34,757 nt of DNA, taken from NCBI RefSeq assembly GCF_004348725.1, contig NZ_SMKR01000071.1:1-34757 (forward strand), written 5' to 3'. Every line of letters begins with the position of its first letter. Within the stretch, counting starts at the first letter, position 1. The position numbers and the translations under genes are program-made. This document shows positions 15,405-24,223 of the stretch, in pieces. Below the pieces are notes generated by a model. It worked only from the letters and a program-made list of their open reading frames with translations, did not search any database and was not told the origin of the DNA. The DNA is from Kribbella turkmenica. Lineage in GTDB: Bacteria; Actinomycetota; Actinomycetes; Propionibacteriales; Kribbellaceae.

Positions 15405-16235
15405 TCACGACCGAACGGCGCCGTCCATGATGCCGCTGACCAACTGACGGCCGAACAGTACGAAGACCACCAGCAACGGCACGGTCGCGATCAGCGTCCC
15501 GGTGAACATCAGTGTGTAGTCGGTGTAGTACTGCGTGGCCAGCTGGCTGAGCGAGAACTGCACGGTCGGGTTGTCCGCCTCCAGGACCGCCAGCGGCCAC
15601 AGGAACTCGTTCCAGGTCGCCATGAAGGTGAACAGCCCGAGGACGGCCGCGCCCGGCCGAAGCGCCGGCGACACCACGCGGACGAACAGGCCGAACGTCG
15701 TACAGCCGTCCAGCCTCGCGGCTTCGATCAGTTCGTCCGGTACGGCGCGTTCGGCGTACTGGCGCATCAGGAACACCCCGAACGCCGACACCAGGAACGG
15801 GACGATGACCGCCTGGAGCTGGTTCTGCCAGCCGAGTTTCACCATCACCATGTAGAGCGGCACGATCCCCATCTGGACCGGAACCATCATCGTCGCGAGA
15901 ACGGCGATCAGCAGCGCGTTGCGGCCGCGGAAGCGCAGCTTGGCGAACGCGAACCCGGCCAGCGAGGAGAAGAACACCACCGACACAGTCACCGACACCG
16001 CCGCGATCCCGGAGTTGACCAGGCCGCGGGCGAAGTGGGCCGCCTCGGCGTCCGGTCCGAACAACCGCCGGATGTTCTCGCCGAGGTTGCCACCCGGCAC
16101 CAGCGGCGGGGGCATCTCGCCGATCACGTCGTTGGACCGGGTCGCGACGACGAACAACCAGTAGAGCGGGAAGACCGACAGCACCAGGCTGACGACCAAC
16201 GTGAAGTAGACGAGGCTGTTGCCGCGATGTCTCAC
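15405..16235 (-). CDS. carbohydrate ABC transporter permease (MalG/CebG-like)
   Basis: A 276-residue inner-membrane permease with six predicted helices. The conserved EAA loop that contacts the ATPase is visible as DELIEAARLDGCTTFGLFVRVVSPALRPG (about residue 190), and the end VLFGRQLVSGIMDGAVRS is typical of MalG-type CUT1 permeases. The GTG start overlaps the stop of the other permease (GTGA, 16232-16235), so the two are translationally coupled. With the second permease and the lipoprotein it forms an importer for an oligosaccharide. No ATPase gene is in the operon; a shared MsiK-type ATPase elsewhere is the usual solution in actinobacteria. Confidence 0.92.
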   Translation of the reverse strand: MRHRGNSLVYFTLVVSLVLSVFPLYWLFVVATRSNDVIGEMPPPLVPGGNLGENIRRLFGPDAEAAHFARGLVNSGIAAVSVTVSVVFFSSLAGFAFAKLRFRGRNALLIAVLATMMVPVQMGIVPLYMVMVKLGWQNQLQAVIVPFLVSAFGVFLMRQYAERAVPDELIEAARLDGCTTFGLFVRVVSPALRPGAAVLGLFTFMATWNEFLWPLAVLEADNPTVQFSLSQLATQYYTDYTLMFTGTLIATVPLLVVFVLFGRQLVSGIMDGAVRS

Positions 16236-17200
16236 CGGGTTCCTCCCCGCAGCCGGCGGCTGATCAGTGCGTTGACGACGCCGGCGATCACCGTGAGCAC
16301 GAAGATGGTCCACGCGATCGCGGAGCCGTAGCCGTAGTCGAAGTTCTGGAAGCTCTGCTCGAACATGTACATCGCCACCGTCTGGAACTGCCGCAGGCTG
16401 CCGCCGGACACGTCGCCCTGGCCGAACAGCAGCGGCTCGGTGAACAGCTGCATGCCGCCGATCGTCGACATCACCACGGTGAAGACGAGAGCCGGCCGGA
16501 TCAGCGGGACGGTGACACTGCGGAACTGCCGGACCGCGCCGGCACCGTCGAGTTGCGCGGCTTCGTACAGGTCCCGCGGGATCGCCTGCATCGCGGCCAG
16601 GTAGATGAGTGCGTTGTAGCCGGTCCAGCGCCAGTTCACCATGCTGGCCACGGCGATCCAGGACGAGGTCTTGCTCGCCTGCCAGTCGATCGCGTCGACA
16701 CCGATCAGTCCGAGGACACCGTTCACCATGCCGGTGTCGCGCCCGTAGAGTTGGCCGAACACGATCGCGACCGCAGCGACCGAGGTGACGATCGGCGCGA
16801 GCACAGCGAGCCGGAACATCAGCAGCGCCCGGATCGGGCGGTTCAGCAACGCGGCGATGACCAGCGCCATCAACAGCTGGGGCACGGTCGCCAGGACGAA
16901 CAACCCGAGCGTGTTCAGCACTGCGTTCCAGAAGTCGGGGTCGCCCATCAACCGCGAGTAGTTGCCCAGTCCGACGAACCCGCCGTCGCCGGTCAGGTCC
17001 CATGCCCGCAGCGAGACCCAGGCGGTGTAGACGAGCGGGAAGAACCCGAACATCGCGAACAGCACGAAGAACGGCGCGATGAACACGTACGGCGATCCGT
17101 GCAGGTCGAACCGGTTCCACCGCGACAGCCGGGAGGCGGGCGAGGCACCGGCCGGTGCGGGGGACGTCCGCACCGGCCGTGGCGGCGCTTCGGCGCTCAC
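16232..17200 (-). CDS. carbohydrate ABC transporter permease (MalF/CebF-like)
   Basis: A 322-residue permease with a cytoplasmic N-terminal extension of ~35 residues followed by six predicted helices, the first being YVFIAPFFVLFAMFGFFPLVYTAWVSL. The EAA loop is PRDLYEAAQLDGAGAVRQFRSVTVPLIRPAL. This is the MalF-type partner of the permease that follows. The GTG start overlaps the stop of the binding-protein gene by four bases (GTGA, 17197-17200). The frame encodes no ATPase motifs. The substrate is inferred as a beta-glucan oligosaccharide from the neighbouring GH9 gene and the operator type. Confidence 0.92.
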   Translation of the reverse strand: MSAEAPPRPVRTSPAPAGASPASRLSRWNRFDLHGSPYVFIAPFFVLFAMFGFFPLVYTAWVSLRAWDLTGDGGFVGLGNYSRLMGDPDFWNAVLNTLGLFVLATVPQLLMALVIAALLNRPIRALLMFRLAVLAPIVTSVAAVAIVFGQLYGRDTGMVNGVLGLIGVDAIDWQASKTSSWIAVASMVNWRWTGYNALIYLAAMQAIPRDLYEAAQLDGAGAVRQFRSVTVPLIRPALVFTVVMSTIGGMQLFTEPLLFGQGDVSGGSLRQFQTVAMYMFEQSFQNFDYGYGSAIAWTIFVLTVIAGVVNALISRRLRGGTR

Positions 17201-18498
17201 TTGTCGACGGCTCGTCGTGCGTCGGCGATCGCCTTGGTCCAGGCCTCGTCCGGTGACAGCTTGCCCTGTTCGACGGCGGTCAGGGCGTCGCCGACCGCGT
17301 CGCCGACGACCTGGTTGTCGGGACCGAGGTAGACGGGTTCGAGGAGCTTGGCGGACTGGCCGAAGATCGTGCCGACCGGCGCGTTGTTGAAGTACGCGTT
17401 GACGGCACCCGACACGGCCGGGTCGTCGATGGCCTGCGGCGATGACGGGAAGTTGTTCTTCGCCTTGAAGGCCGCGATCTGGCCCTGCGGACTGGTCAGG
17501 AACTTCACCAGGTCGGCGGCCTCCTTCGGATGCTTGCTCTGCGCTGGTACGGCGAGGAACGACCCACCGCGGACGGCACCCTCACCGGGAACCCGGGCCA
17601 CGTCCCACTTCCCGGCGTTCTCCGGACCGGCCTGGTCCTCGATGATCCCGAGCATCCAGGCCGGGCAGGGCACGGTCGCGAACGTGCCCTTCTTGAACCC
17701 CGCGTTCCAGGCCGGCCCCCACATCTGCAGCTTCCCGGACAACCCGGCGCCGATCATCGCCACGGTCCGGTCCCAGGCGGAGCGTACGCCGGGATTACTG
17801 TCGACGATCAGATTGTTCTCCCGGTCGAAGTAGGTCGTGTCGCCCTGCTGCATCAGGATGTTCTGATAGATCCCGCCGGCGGTGTCGAAGAAGCTCGCCC
17901 CGGTTCCGGCGGCGGCGAACCGCTTGCCGGTGGCAAGGTAGTCGTCCCAGCTCGGCCAGAGCGCGCCGACCTGCGCCCGGTCGGTCGGCAGGCCGGCCTT
18001 CGCGAACAGGTCGGTGCGGTAACACATGCCCTGCGCACCGACATCGGTACCGAGACCGACCAGCTTCCTGCCGTCGGCGGTGAGCGCCTGCTTCCACTTC
18101 CACTCCAGGAAGTTGTTGCGCACCGCGGCGGCGTCGTGGTCGAGCAGGTTGACGAACTGGTCCGGCTTCGCCATCAGCTTGACCAGGATGCCCTCCTCCA
18201 GCGCGACGACGTCACCGGCGCCGCTCCCGGCGGTCAGCCACTGCTGCAGTTTCGGCGTGTAGTCGGCGAGCTTGGCGATGTTCTCCTGCTTGATCCGGAT
18301 GTTCGGGTGCGATGCCTCGAACTGCTTGTACAACTCCTCGTAGCCGAACTGGCTGAAGGTCTTCACGGTGAGCGTGATGGTGCCATCCGCGCTGCCCGCG
18401 TCCGAGTTCGAGCCTCCACACCCGGCCACGGCGAGCAGTGCGACGGCCGCACCGGCCGCGGCGAGTGTGCGAAGTGCTGGTCGCCGAAGTGACGACAT
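17197..18498 (-). CDS. sugar-binding lipoprotein of ABC importer (CebE-like)
   Basis: A 433-residue extracellular solute-binding protein (family 1). The signal peptide has a basic start (MSSLRRPALR), a hydrophobic run and the lipobox LAVAGC with the lipidated Cys27, so it is anchored to the outer face of the membrane. The mature domain shows TFSQFGYEELYKQFEASHPNIRIKQE and later GGSFLAVPAQSKHPKEAADLVKFLTSPQGQ, as in CUT1 sugar-binding proteins. GAGGAGG lies just before the ATG. It is the first gene of a four-gene operon (binding protein, two permeases, LacI regulator). Its promoter region carries a CebR/CelR-like operator at 18569-18582, so induction by cello-oligosaccharides is inferred. Confidence 0.93.
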   Translation of the reverse strand: MSSLRRPALRTLAAAGAAVALLAVAGCGGSNSDAGSADGTITLTVKTFSQFGYEELYKQFEASHPNIRIKQENIAKLADYTPKLQQWLTAGSGAGDVVALEEGILVKLMAKPDQFVNLLDHDAAAVRNNFLEWKWKQALTADGRKLVGLGTDVGAQGMCYRTDLFAKAGLPTDRAQVGALWPSWDDYLATGKRFAAAGTGASFFDTAGGIYQNILMQQGDTTYFDRENNLIVDSNPGVRSAWDRTVAMIGAGLSGKLQMWGPAWNAGFKKGTFATVPCPAWMLGIIEDQAGPENAGKWDVARVPGEGAVRGGSFLAVPAQSKHPKEAADLVKFLTSPQGQIAAFKAKNNFPSSPQAIDDPAVSGAVNAYFNNAPVGTIFGQSAKLLEPVYLGPDNQVVGDAVGDALTAVEQGKLSPDEAWTKAIADARRAVDK

Positions 18499-18568
18499 GG
18501 ACCCTCCTCAGGGATGAAGTACTGCTCTGCCGGAGGCTCCCGGTTCGGACGCTGGTTTCCAAGAAAAC

Positions 18569-18582
18569 TGGGAGCGCTTCCA
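18569..18582. promoter_or_regulatory. CebR/CelR-type operator
   Basis: TGGGAGCGCTTCCA differs at one position from the 14-bp palindrome TGGGAGCGCTCCCA known for Streptomyces CebR and Thermobifida CelR. It lies 70 bases upstream of the minus-strand binding-protein gene, a position suited to blocking its transcription. Confidence 0.8.
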
Positions 18583-18642
18583 GCGACCATAGAGGATGCT
18601 CGTTCCGGATGGGAAGACCTAGAAATACCGCTCTACGAGCTA

Positions 18643-18671
18643 TTGACAGCGCCCGAGACCATCGACAGCAT
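18643..18671 (+). promoter_or_regulatory. candidate promoter of the GH9 gene
   Basis: TTGACA (18643-18648) is followed after 17 bases by CAGCAT (18666-18671), which keeps the A2, A5 and T6 of a -10 hexamer. The second CebR/CelR-like operator lies about 30 bases further downstream, where a bound repressor could block elongation. The -10 is weak. Confidence 0.4.
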
Positions 18672-18701
18672 CTCAACACACCGGCCGTCGGCCGGTTGAA
18701 T

Positions 18702-18715
18702 TGGAACCGCTCCCA
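18702..18715. promoter_or_regulatory. second CebR/CelR-type operator
   Basis: TGGAACCGCTCCCA is, on the other strand, TGGGAGCGGTTCCA, two positions from the TGGGAGCGCTCCCA consensus. It lies 38 bases ahead of the GH9 endoglucanase start, so the cellulase and the divergent transporter operon appear to be under the same repressor. Confidence 0.75.
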
Positions 18716-18753
18716 GCGTCCGTCCAGGCGCCGGGGTCCTCCGGAGGCACGCC

Positions 18754-20979
18754 ATGCCCACTCCCCGACGGCGAACCGGCGCGATCGCGCTGACGTTGAC
18801 CGCCACCCTGACCGCCCTGACCGCCCTGACCGCGTCCACGCCGGCGCTCGGGGCGAATCCGCCGTACGAGCGGGTGCTCAACGGGACGTTCGACGCCGGC
18901 AAGTCGCCCTGGTGGAGCAGCGGGAACACGCCGTCCACGGCGACCGACGGCCGGCTGTGCGCCCAGGTTCCGGCCGGAACGGTCAACCCGTGGGACTCGA
19001 TGATCGGACAGGACGACCTCCCGCTGGAGCAGGGACAGCCGTACATGCTCCGGTTCGAGGCGTCGGCCAGCCGGGCGGTGCGGATCCGTACCGTGGTGCA
19101 GCAGGCGTCGTCGCCGTACCCGACCGTGCTGAACCGGACCGTCGACGTGGCGACGAGCGCGAAGACCTTCGAGTTCACCGGTACGTCGCCGGTCACCAAC
19201 TCCCACGGGCAGGTCTCGTTCCAGGCCGGCGGCGCCACTGAGCCGTACACCCTGTGCCTGGACAACATCTCCGTCGTCGGCGGCGTCGTGCCGCCAGGCG
19301 GCTTCCCGGACTACGGCTCACCGGTCCGGGTGAATCAGCTCGGCTACCTCACCAGCGGACCCAAACGGGCCACGTACGTGACGACGCAGAGCACCGCGCT
19401 GGACTGGCGTCTGCTCGACAGCGGCGACAAGATCGTCGCCGGCGGCAAGACTCAGCCGTACGGTCCCGACGCCGCCTCCGGTGACCACGTCCAGCTGATC
19501 GACTTCGGCGACGTCCGTACGCGCGGGACCTTCCGGCTGGCGGTCGGCGACGACCTCAGCGAGCCCTTCGAGATCGGCGACCGGATCTACTCCGGCCTGC
19601 GGCGGGATGCGCTCGAGTACTTCTACAACAACCGCAGCGGCATCGAGATCGAGGCGGAGTACGTCGGGCCCCAGTACGCGCGGGCCGCCGGACACCTCGG
19701 TGTCGCGCCGAACAAGGGCGACACCTCCGTCCCATGCTTGCCAGGCACCTGCGACCACAGCCTCGACGTCCGGGGCGGTTGGTACGACGCCGGCGACCAC
19801 GGCAAGTACGTCGTCAACGGCGCCCTCGCGGCGTGGCAGCTGCTCGACCTCCACGAGCGTTCGGCGGCGCACGGAGACCGCGGAGTCGCCCTGCGGATCC
19901 CGGAGTCCGGCAACTCCGTCCCGGACGTCCTGGACGAGGCGCGGTGGGAGGTCGACTTCGTCCTGCGGATGCAGGTGCCGCCCGGCCGGCCATTCGCCGG
20001 GATGGTGCACCACAAGATCCACGACCACAAGTGGACCGGGCTGCCGCTGGCACCGGCAGCGGACCCGCAGCAGCGGTATCTCCACCCGCCGTCGACCGCG
20101 GCGACGCTCAACCTCGCGGCCGTCGGAGCCCGCTGCGCCCGGGTCTATGCCTCCTGGGACCGCCGGCTCAGCAAGCGCTGCCTGACCGCCGCTGAGAAGG
20201 CCTGGGACGCGGCCCGGCGGCATCCGGCGCTGTACGCACCCGACGGTGGCGAAGGCGGTGGCGCGTACGACGACACCAAGGTGACCGACGAGTTCTCCTG
20301 GGCCGCGGCGGAGTTGTTCGCGACCACCGGCAAGGGTTTCTACAAGAAGTTCGTCACCACGACCCTGAAGGCGGCGGACGGGTTCTCCTGGCAGGAGACC
20401 GGCGGCCTCGCGGACCTCGCACTGGCCCGCGCGCCTCACCGCCTGAACCCGCACGACGAGCGCGAGCTCGTGCGACGGATCAGCTCGGTCGCCGACGCGT
20501 ACCTCACCCACCTCGGGACCCAGGGCTACGCCAACCCGTACAAGCCGGCCGACGGCGAGTACGTCTGGGGATCGAACAGCGGTGCGGCGAACAACGCCAT
20601 GATCCTCGCGATCGCGGCCGACCTCACCGGGCGTACGTCGTACCGCTCGGCCGCGCTGGAGTCACTCGACTACCTGCTCGGGCGGAACGCGGTCGGGCTG
20701 TCGTTCGTCACCGGCTACGGCGAGCGGTTCAGCCACAACCAGCACCACCGCTTCTGGGCGCACTCGCTGAACCCCGCGCTGCCCTCGCCGTACCCGGGCT
20801 CACTGGCCGGCGGACCGAACTCCGGCCTCCAGGATCCCGTTGCCCAGCGCAACCTCCAGGGCTGTGCCCCGGCCAAGTGCTACGTCGACGAGATCGGCTC
20901 CTACTCCACCAACGAGGTCGCGGTGAACTGGAACTCGGCGCTCGCCTGGCTGACCGCGTACGCCGACCAGCAGTCCTGA
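18754..20979 (+). CDS. secreted glycoside hydrolase family 9 endoglucanase with N-terminal CBM4-like domain
   Basis: A 741-residue secreted enzyme predicted to cleave beta-1,4-glucan. A signal peptide (MPTPRRR, a hydrophobic Leu-Thr-Ala run, cleavage near ALGA at residue 34) is followed by a CBM4/9-like beta-sandwich (about 37-175; VLNGTFDAGKSPWWSS, ending LCLDNISVVGG). An Ig-like CelD_N domain follows (about 188-275; PVRVNQLGYLTSGPKRATYV), then the GH9 barrel. Catalytic residues are visible: GGWYDAGDHGKY with Asp345/Asp348 (base), FVTGYGERFSHNQHHR (conserved His) and Glu721 in DEIGSYSTNEVAVNWN (acid). GGAGG at 18743-18747 precedes the ATG. The operator at 18702-18715 implies shared control with the divergent transporter. 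It ends four bases before the convergent VWA gene. Confidence 0.95.
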   Translation: MPTPRRRTGAIALTLTATLTALTALTASTPALGANPPYERVLNGTFDAGKSPWWSSGNTPSTATDGRLCAQVPAGTVNPWDSMIGQDDLPLEQGQPYMLRFEASASRAVRIRTVVQQASSPYPTVLNRTVDVATSAKTFEFTGTSPVTNSHGQVSFQAGGATEPYTLCLDNISVVGGVVPPGGFPDYGSPVRVNQLGYLTSGPKRATYVTTQSTALDWRLLDSGDKIVAGGKTQPYGPDAASGDHVQLIDFGDVRTRGTFRLAVGDDLSEPFEIGDRIYSGLRRDALEYFYNNRSGIEIEAEYVGPQYARAAGHLGVAPNKGDTSVPCLPGTCDHSLDVRGGWYDAGDHGKYVVNGALAAWQLLDLHERSAAHGDRGVALRIPESGNSVPDVLDEARWEVDFVLRMQVPPGRPFAGMVHHKIHDHKWTGLPLAPAADPQQRYLHPPSTAATLNLAAVGARCARVYASWDRRLSKRCLTAAEKAWDAARRHPALYAPDGGEGGGAYDDTKVTDEFSWAAAELFATTGKGFYKKFVTTTLKAADGFSWQETGGLADLALARAPHRLNPHDERELVRRISSVADAYLTHLGTQGYANPYKPADGEYVWGSNSGAANNAMILAIAADLTGRTSYRSAALESLDYLLGRNAVGLSFVTGYGERFSHNQHHRFWAHSLNPALPSPYPGSLAGGPNSGLQDPVAQRNLQGCAPAKCYVDEIGSYSTNEVAVNWNSALAWLTAYADQQS

Positions 20980-20983
20980 TCGA

Positions 20984-21937
20984 CTACGGGAACCGGGACG
21001 CGAGCGCGATGCACGCACCGGCCGCGGCCAGCGTGAAGAGCATCGCGATCCCGGCGAAGCGCGCGGTGACTTCCTTGTCCACCTCGTCGTACCCGACGGA
21101 GGAACCGATGTCCTTGTAGACGTCCTCGAGCTCACCGGCGGACTCGGCCGTGTACGCCTCGCCGCCGCTGATCTCGGCGACGCTGCGCAGCTCGGCGCGG
21201 TCCGGTGGCACCCGCTGGCGGATGCCGTCCATCTCGATGAAACCGGAGTCGGTGCCGAAGCAGATCGTGTAGACTGGGGTGTTCTTCGCCTTCGCGGCCT
21301 GCGCACCCTCCTGCGCCGTCCGGCCGACCGTCCGCTTGCCGTCGGACAGCAGAACGACACGGGCCGGGGCGGGGTCGTTCGGGTGGTCCGGGTCCGGCGG
21401 CACCTGGGTCAGCGCCTGCAGCGAGGTGAAGATGCCCTCACCGGTCGCGGTCGACTCGGCCAGCTCCAGGCCGTCCACGGACCGCAGGACCGTGGCCCGG
21501 TCCGTCGTCGGCGGCACGATGATGGACGCCGTACCGGCGAAGTTCACCAGCGCGATGTTGAACTTCGACGGCAGCTGGTTGATGAAGTTCTTCGCCGACT
21601 TCTTCGCCGCCTCCAACCGGTTCGGCTCGATGTCGGTGGCCATCATCGACAGCGACACGTCGATCGCGACCACGATCGTGGCCCGCTCGCGCGGCACCTT
21701 CACCTGGTCCTTGGGCTGTGCGAACGCCACGATGCAGGAGGTCGCCGCCAGCAGGGCCAGGACGACGGCCAGGTGCCGCCGCCACTGCGGTCGCCGCGGC
21801 GCGACCCGGTCGAGCAGCGCGATGTTGGTGAAGCGGAGCGCGTACTGCGCGCGACGGTGCTGCAGGAAGATGTAGCCGGCGACCACGACCGGGATGATCA
21901 GCAGGAACCACAGCCGCCCGGGAGACAGGAACTCCAT
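20984..21937 (-). CDS. VWA-domain membrane protein (BatA-like)
   Basis: A 317-residue protein with two N-terminal membrane helices (LWFLLIIPVVVAGYIFL and LAVVLALLAATSCIVAFA), a central von Willebrand A domain and a C-terminal helix (IAMLFTLAAAGACIALA). The metal-ion-dependent adhesion site is intact: DVSLS in VVAIDVSLSMMATD, with a later TATGEG threonine and LLSDGKRTVG aspartate. In aerotolerance-type and other MoxR systems such proteins work with a MoxR ATPase and a DUF58 protein, probably as a chaperone or assembly module; the client is unknown here. It starts within the stop region of the DUF58 gene (TGATG), so the pair is translationally coupled. Confidence 0.92.
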   Translation of the reverse strand: MEFLSPGRLWFLLIIPVVVAGYIFLQHRRAQYALRFTNIALLDRVAPRRPQWRRHLAVVLALLAATSCIVAFAQPKDQVKVPRERATIVVAIDVSLSMMATDIEPNRLEAAKKSAKNFINQLPSKFNIALVNFAGTASIIVPPTTDRATVLRSVDGLELAESTATGEGIFTSLQALTQVPPDPDHPNDPAPARVVLLSDGKRTVGRTAQEGAQAAKAKNTPVYTICFGTDSGFIEMDGIRQRVPPDRAELRSVAEISGGEAYTAESAGELEDVYKDIGSSVGYDEVDKEVTARFAGIAMLFTLAAAGACIALASRFP

Positions 21938-22929
21938 CAGCGCGCCACTCCCTTCGGCGGTTGGTGCAGACGCGGCGCCACCCGCCGGTAGGCGAGCACG
22001 AACCTCACGGTGTCGGCGACCCAGTCACGATCGGTCCTGAGGACCAGGTGCCCAGCACCTACCCTACGCAACGCGGTCCGGGTCCGTTCCCGCTGCGCGA
22101 GCGCGGCCGTCGCGAACGCCTCCCGGACCTTGCGTCGGCGGGTGTCGATCTCCCGGACCGCTCCGGTCTCGGGGTCGCCCACCAGCACGACGCCGATGTT
22201 CGGCATCTCCAGCTCACGCGGGTCGACGATCTCCACCGCGAGCACCTGGTGCTGCGCGGTGAGCTTGCGCATCGCGCGCTCCCACGACGGCTCCCGCCGG
22301 GCGTCGATCTCGCTGTCCTCCGGGGTGAGGAAGTCGGACACGATCACCCGCAGGCCACGCTTGCGCTGCGTACGGGCCATCGACTCCAGCGCCGCAGCCA
22401 GGTCGCTGCGATGCGCCTCCCGGTCACTGCTGGACTGCTCGGCCAGCAGCGCGCGCAGCAGCCCGTACAGAGCCAACCGACCGGATCGGGCCGGCCAGCG
22501 TCGCAGCGCCGAGTCCCGGAGCATCAGTCCGCCGAACCGGTCGCCCAGCCGGTGCGTCAGGAACCCGACCGTGGCGACCGCGGCGACGGCCAGCTCGCGC
22601 TTCTCGAGTTGCGACGTACCGAAATCCATCGAGGCGGACAGGTCGACCAGCGCCCAGGTCTCCAGCTCACGGTCCGCGATCAGGTCCCGCACGTGCGGGA
22701 CCGTCGTACGGGCGGTGACCGCCCAGTCCATCCGCCGTACGTCGTCGCCGACCTGGTACTCGCGCGCCTCGGCCAGCTCGGTGCCGGGACCGGGCAGCAG
22801 GCCCAGGTGCTCTCCGTGCAGATAGCCCTCGAGCCGGCGGACGACGGTCAGCTCGAGCCGCCGGAGCGCGCGCTCGGGTGCGAGCTGCGAGATCGTCATC
22901 GCAGCCCGCGGATCCGGTCGGTCGGGCAC
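21937..22929 (-). CDS. DUF58 domain protein
   Basis: A 330-residue cytosolic protein with the DUF58 signature GEHLGLLPGPGTELAEAREYQVGDDVRRMDWAVTART near residue 42. A divergent VWA-like fold follows, beginning WALVDLSASMDFGT, in which the DLSAS motif keeps the metal-site pattern. This family is nearly always next to a MoxR AAA+ ATPase, as here. The GTG start at 22929 overlaps the moxR TAG by one base, and the stop overlaps the next ATG, so all three genes are one coupled unit. The role is inferred from the family: an adaptor between the ATPase and the VWA membrane protein. Confidence 0.92.
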   Translation of the reverse strand: MPDRPDPRAAMTISQLAPERALRRLELTVVRRLEGYLHGEHLGLLPGPGTELAEAREYQVGDDVRRMDWAVTARTTVPHVRDLIADRELETWALVDLSASMDFGTSQLEKRELAVAAVATVGFLTHRLGDRFGGLMLRDSALRRWPARSGRLALYGLLRALLAEQSSSDREAHRSDLAAALESMARTQRKRGLRVIVSDFLTPEDSEIDARREPSWERAMRKLTAQHQVLAVEIVDPRELEMPNIGVVLVGDPETGAVREIDTRRRKVREAFATAALAQRERTRTALRRVGAGHLVLRTDRDWVADTVRFVLAYRRVAPRLHQPPKGVAR

Positions 22930-23963
22930 TACACGAACTCCGGCCGGCCGGAGCCGTCGTTGCCGTCGCGCCAGACCGGCTGCGGCGGCGGAACGGTGGC
23001 CAGGATGCGCTCGATCACGGCCCGCGGGTCGATGTTGTCCGCGACCGCGTCGAACGTCAGGCCGAGGCGGTGACCCATCACGTCCAGCGCGACGGTCTGG
23101 ATGTCGCTCGGCAGCAGGTAGTCGCGGCCGTGGATCAGCGCGAGCCCCCGGCCGGCCGAGATCAGGCCCAGCGTCGCGCGCGGGCTGACGCCGAGCTCGA
23201 TGATCGGCTCCAGGTCGGGCAGGTGGAAGTCGGACGGCGTCCGGGTCGCCATCACGAGCCGGACGGCGTACTCCGCGACCAGGTTGTGGACGAAGACCTG
23301 CTCGGCCGACCGCTGCAGCTCCAGGATCGTCTCCGGCTTGAGCACCTGCCGCGGCTCCGGCGGGTCGACGCTCATCCGGCGCAGGATCTCGAACTCCTCG
23401 TGGCCGCGCGGGTGCGGGACGTCGATCTTGACCAGGAACCGGTCACGCTGCGCCTCCGGCAGCGGATACACGCCCTCGGACTCGATCGGGTTCTGGGTGG
23501 CGATCACGATGAACGGCTTCGGCATCGGGAAGGTCTGGCCGCCGATCGACACCTGCCGCTCGGCCATCAGCTCCAGCATCGCCGACTGCACCTTGGCCGG
23601 TGCCCGGTTCACCTCGTCGGCGAGGACGAAGTTCACGAACGTCGGGCCGAGCTCGATGTCGAACGCCTCCCGGGTCTGCCGGTAGATCCGGGTGCCGACG
23701 ATGTCGGACGGGACCAGGTCCGGGGTGAACTGGATCCGCGCGAACGTGCCGCCGACCACCGAGGCGAAGGTCCGGACCGCGAGCGTCTTGGCCACGCCGG
23801 GAACGCCCTCGAGCAGACAGTGACCCTTCGCGAGCAGCGAGACCATCAAGGTCTCGACCATGTGCTCCTGGCCGACGATCACCCGCTTGATCTCGCTGAC
23901 GGCCTCGCCGATCAGCCGGGACTGCTGGGCCACCGATCCAGCCGGCACAGTGGTTTCGGTCAT
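22929..23963 (-). CDS. MoxR-family AAA+ ATPase
   Basis: A 344-residue ATPase. Walker A is LLEGVPGVAKTLAVRTFA, the MoxR-type variant in which Ala precedes the Lys-Thr. Walker B is FVLADEVNRAPAKVQSAML, sensor 1 is IVIATQNPIESEGVYPLPEAQRDRF, and the C-terminal lid has GVSPRATLGLISAGR. The start at 23963 is chosen for GGAAGGA at about eight bases upstream; the frame is open 84 bases further but the added residues do not resemble the family. It is the first gene of the MoxR-DUF58-VWA operon and is thought to drive ATP-dependent remodelling or metal insertion on a client, not identified here. Confidence 0.94.
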   Translation of the reverse strand: MTETTVPAGSVAQQSRLIGEAVSEIKRVIVGQEHMVETLMVSLLAKGHCLLEGVPGVAKTLAVRTFASVVGGTFARIQFTPDLVPSDIVGTRIYRQTREAFDIELGPTFVNFVLADEVNRAPAKVQSAMLELMAERQVSIGGQTFPMPKPFIVIATQNPIESEGVYPLPEAQRDRFLVKIDVPHPRGHEEFEILRRMSVDPPEPRQVLKPETILELQRSAEQVFVHNLVAEYAVRLVMATRTPSDFHLPDLEPIIELGVSPRATLGLISAGRGLALIHGRDYLLPSDIQTVALDVMGHRLGLTFDAVADNIDPRAVIERILATVPPPQPVWRDGNDGSGRPEFV

Positions 23964-24223
23964 GCCTGTCCTTCCGGGGTCCGCGCTCGGACCGTGGTCA
24001 ACTCCGTCAACGCGCCGTCGTTCCGGCGTACTCACAACACCGGTCATTCCATCAGATCCCCGGGTCCCCCGGGCGCCGGGCCCACCAGGTCCATCCCTAT
24101 CCTCCCCGCCCGCTCAAGTCCGCACTCCCCCGGCGGCACGCCGTCACAGCGGGTGAGCACCGCCGCGGCCCGGAATCCGGGTGTGGCGACAGTGCTACCA
24201 GGGATGTGGTGGGATTGGGGGTG

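Noticed and set aside
16236..17120. Long minus-strand frame upstream of the second permease
   Set aside because: It is a shadow of the first permease in another frame, Arg-rich and without membrane helices.
18499..18568. Promoter hexamers for the sugar-binding lipoprotein gene
   Set aside because: No -35/-10 pair with acceptable spacing was found on the minus strand, although the operator shows that a promoter must be near.
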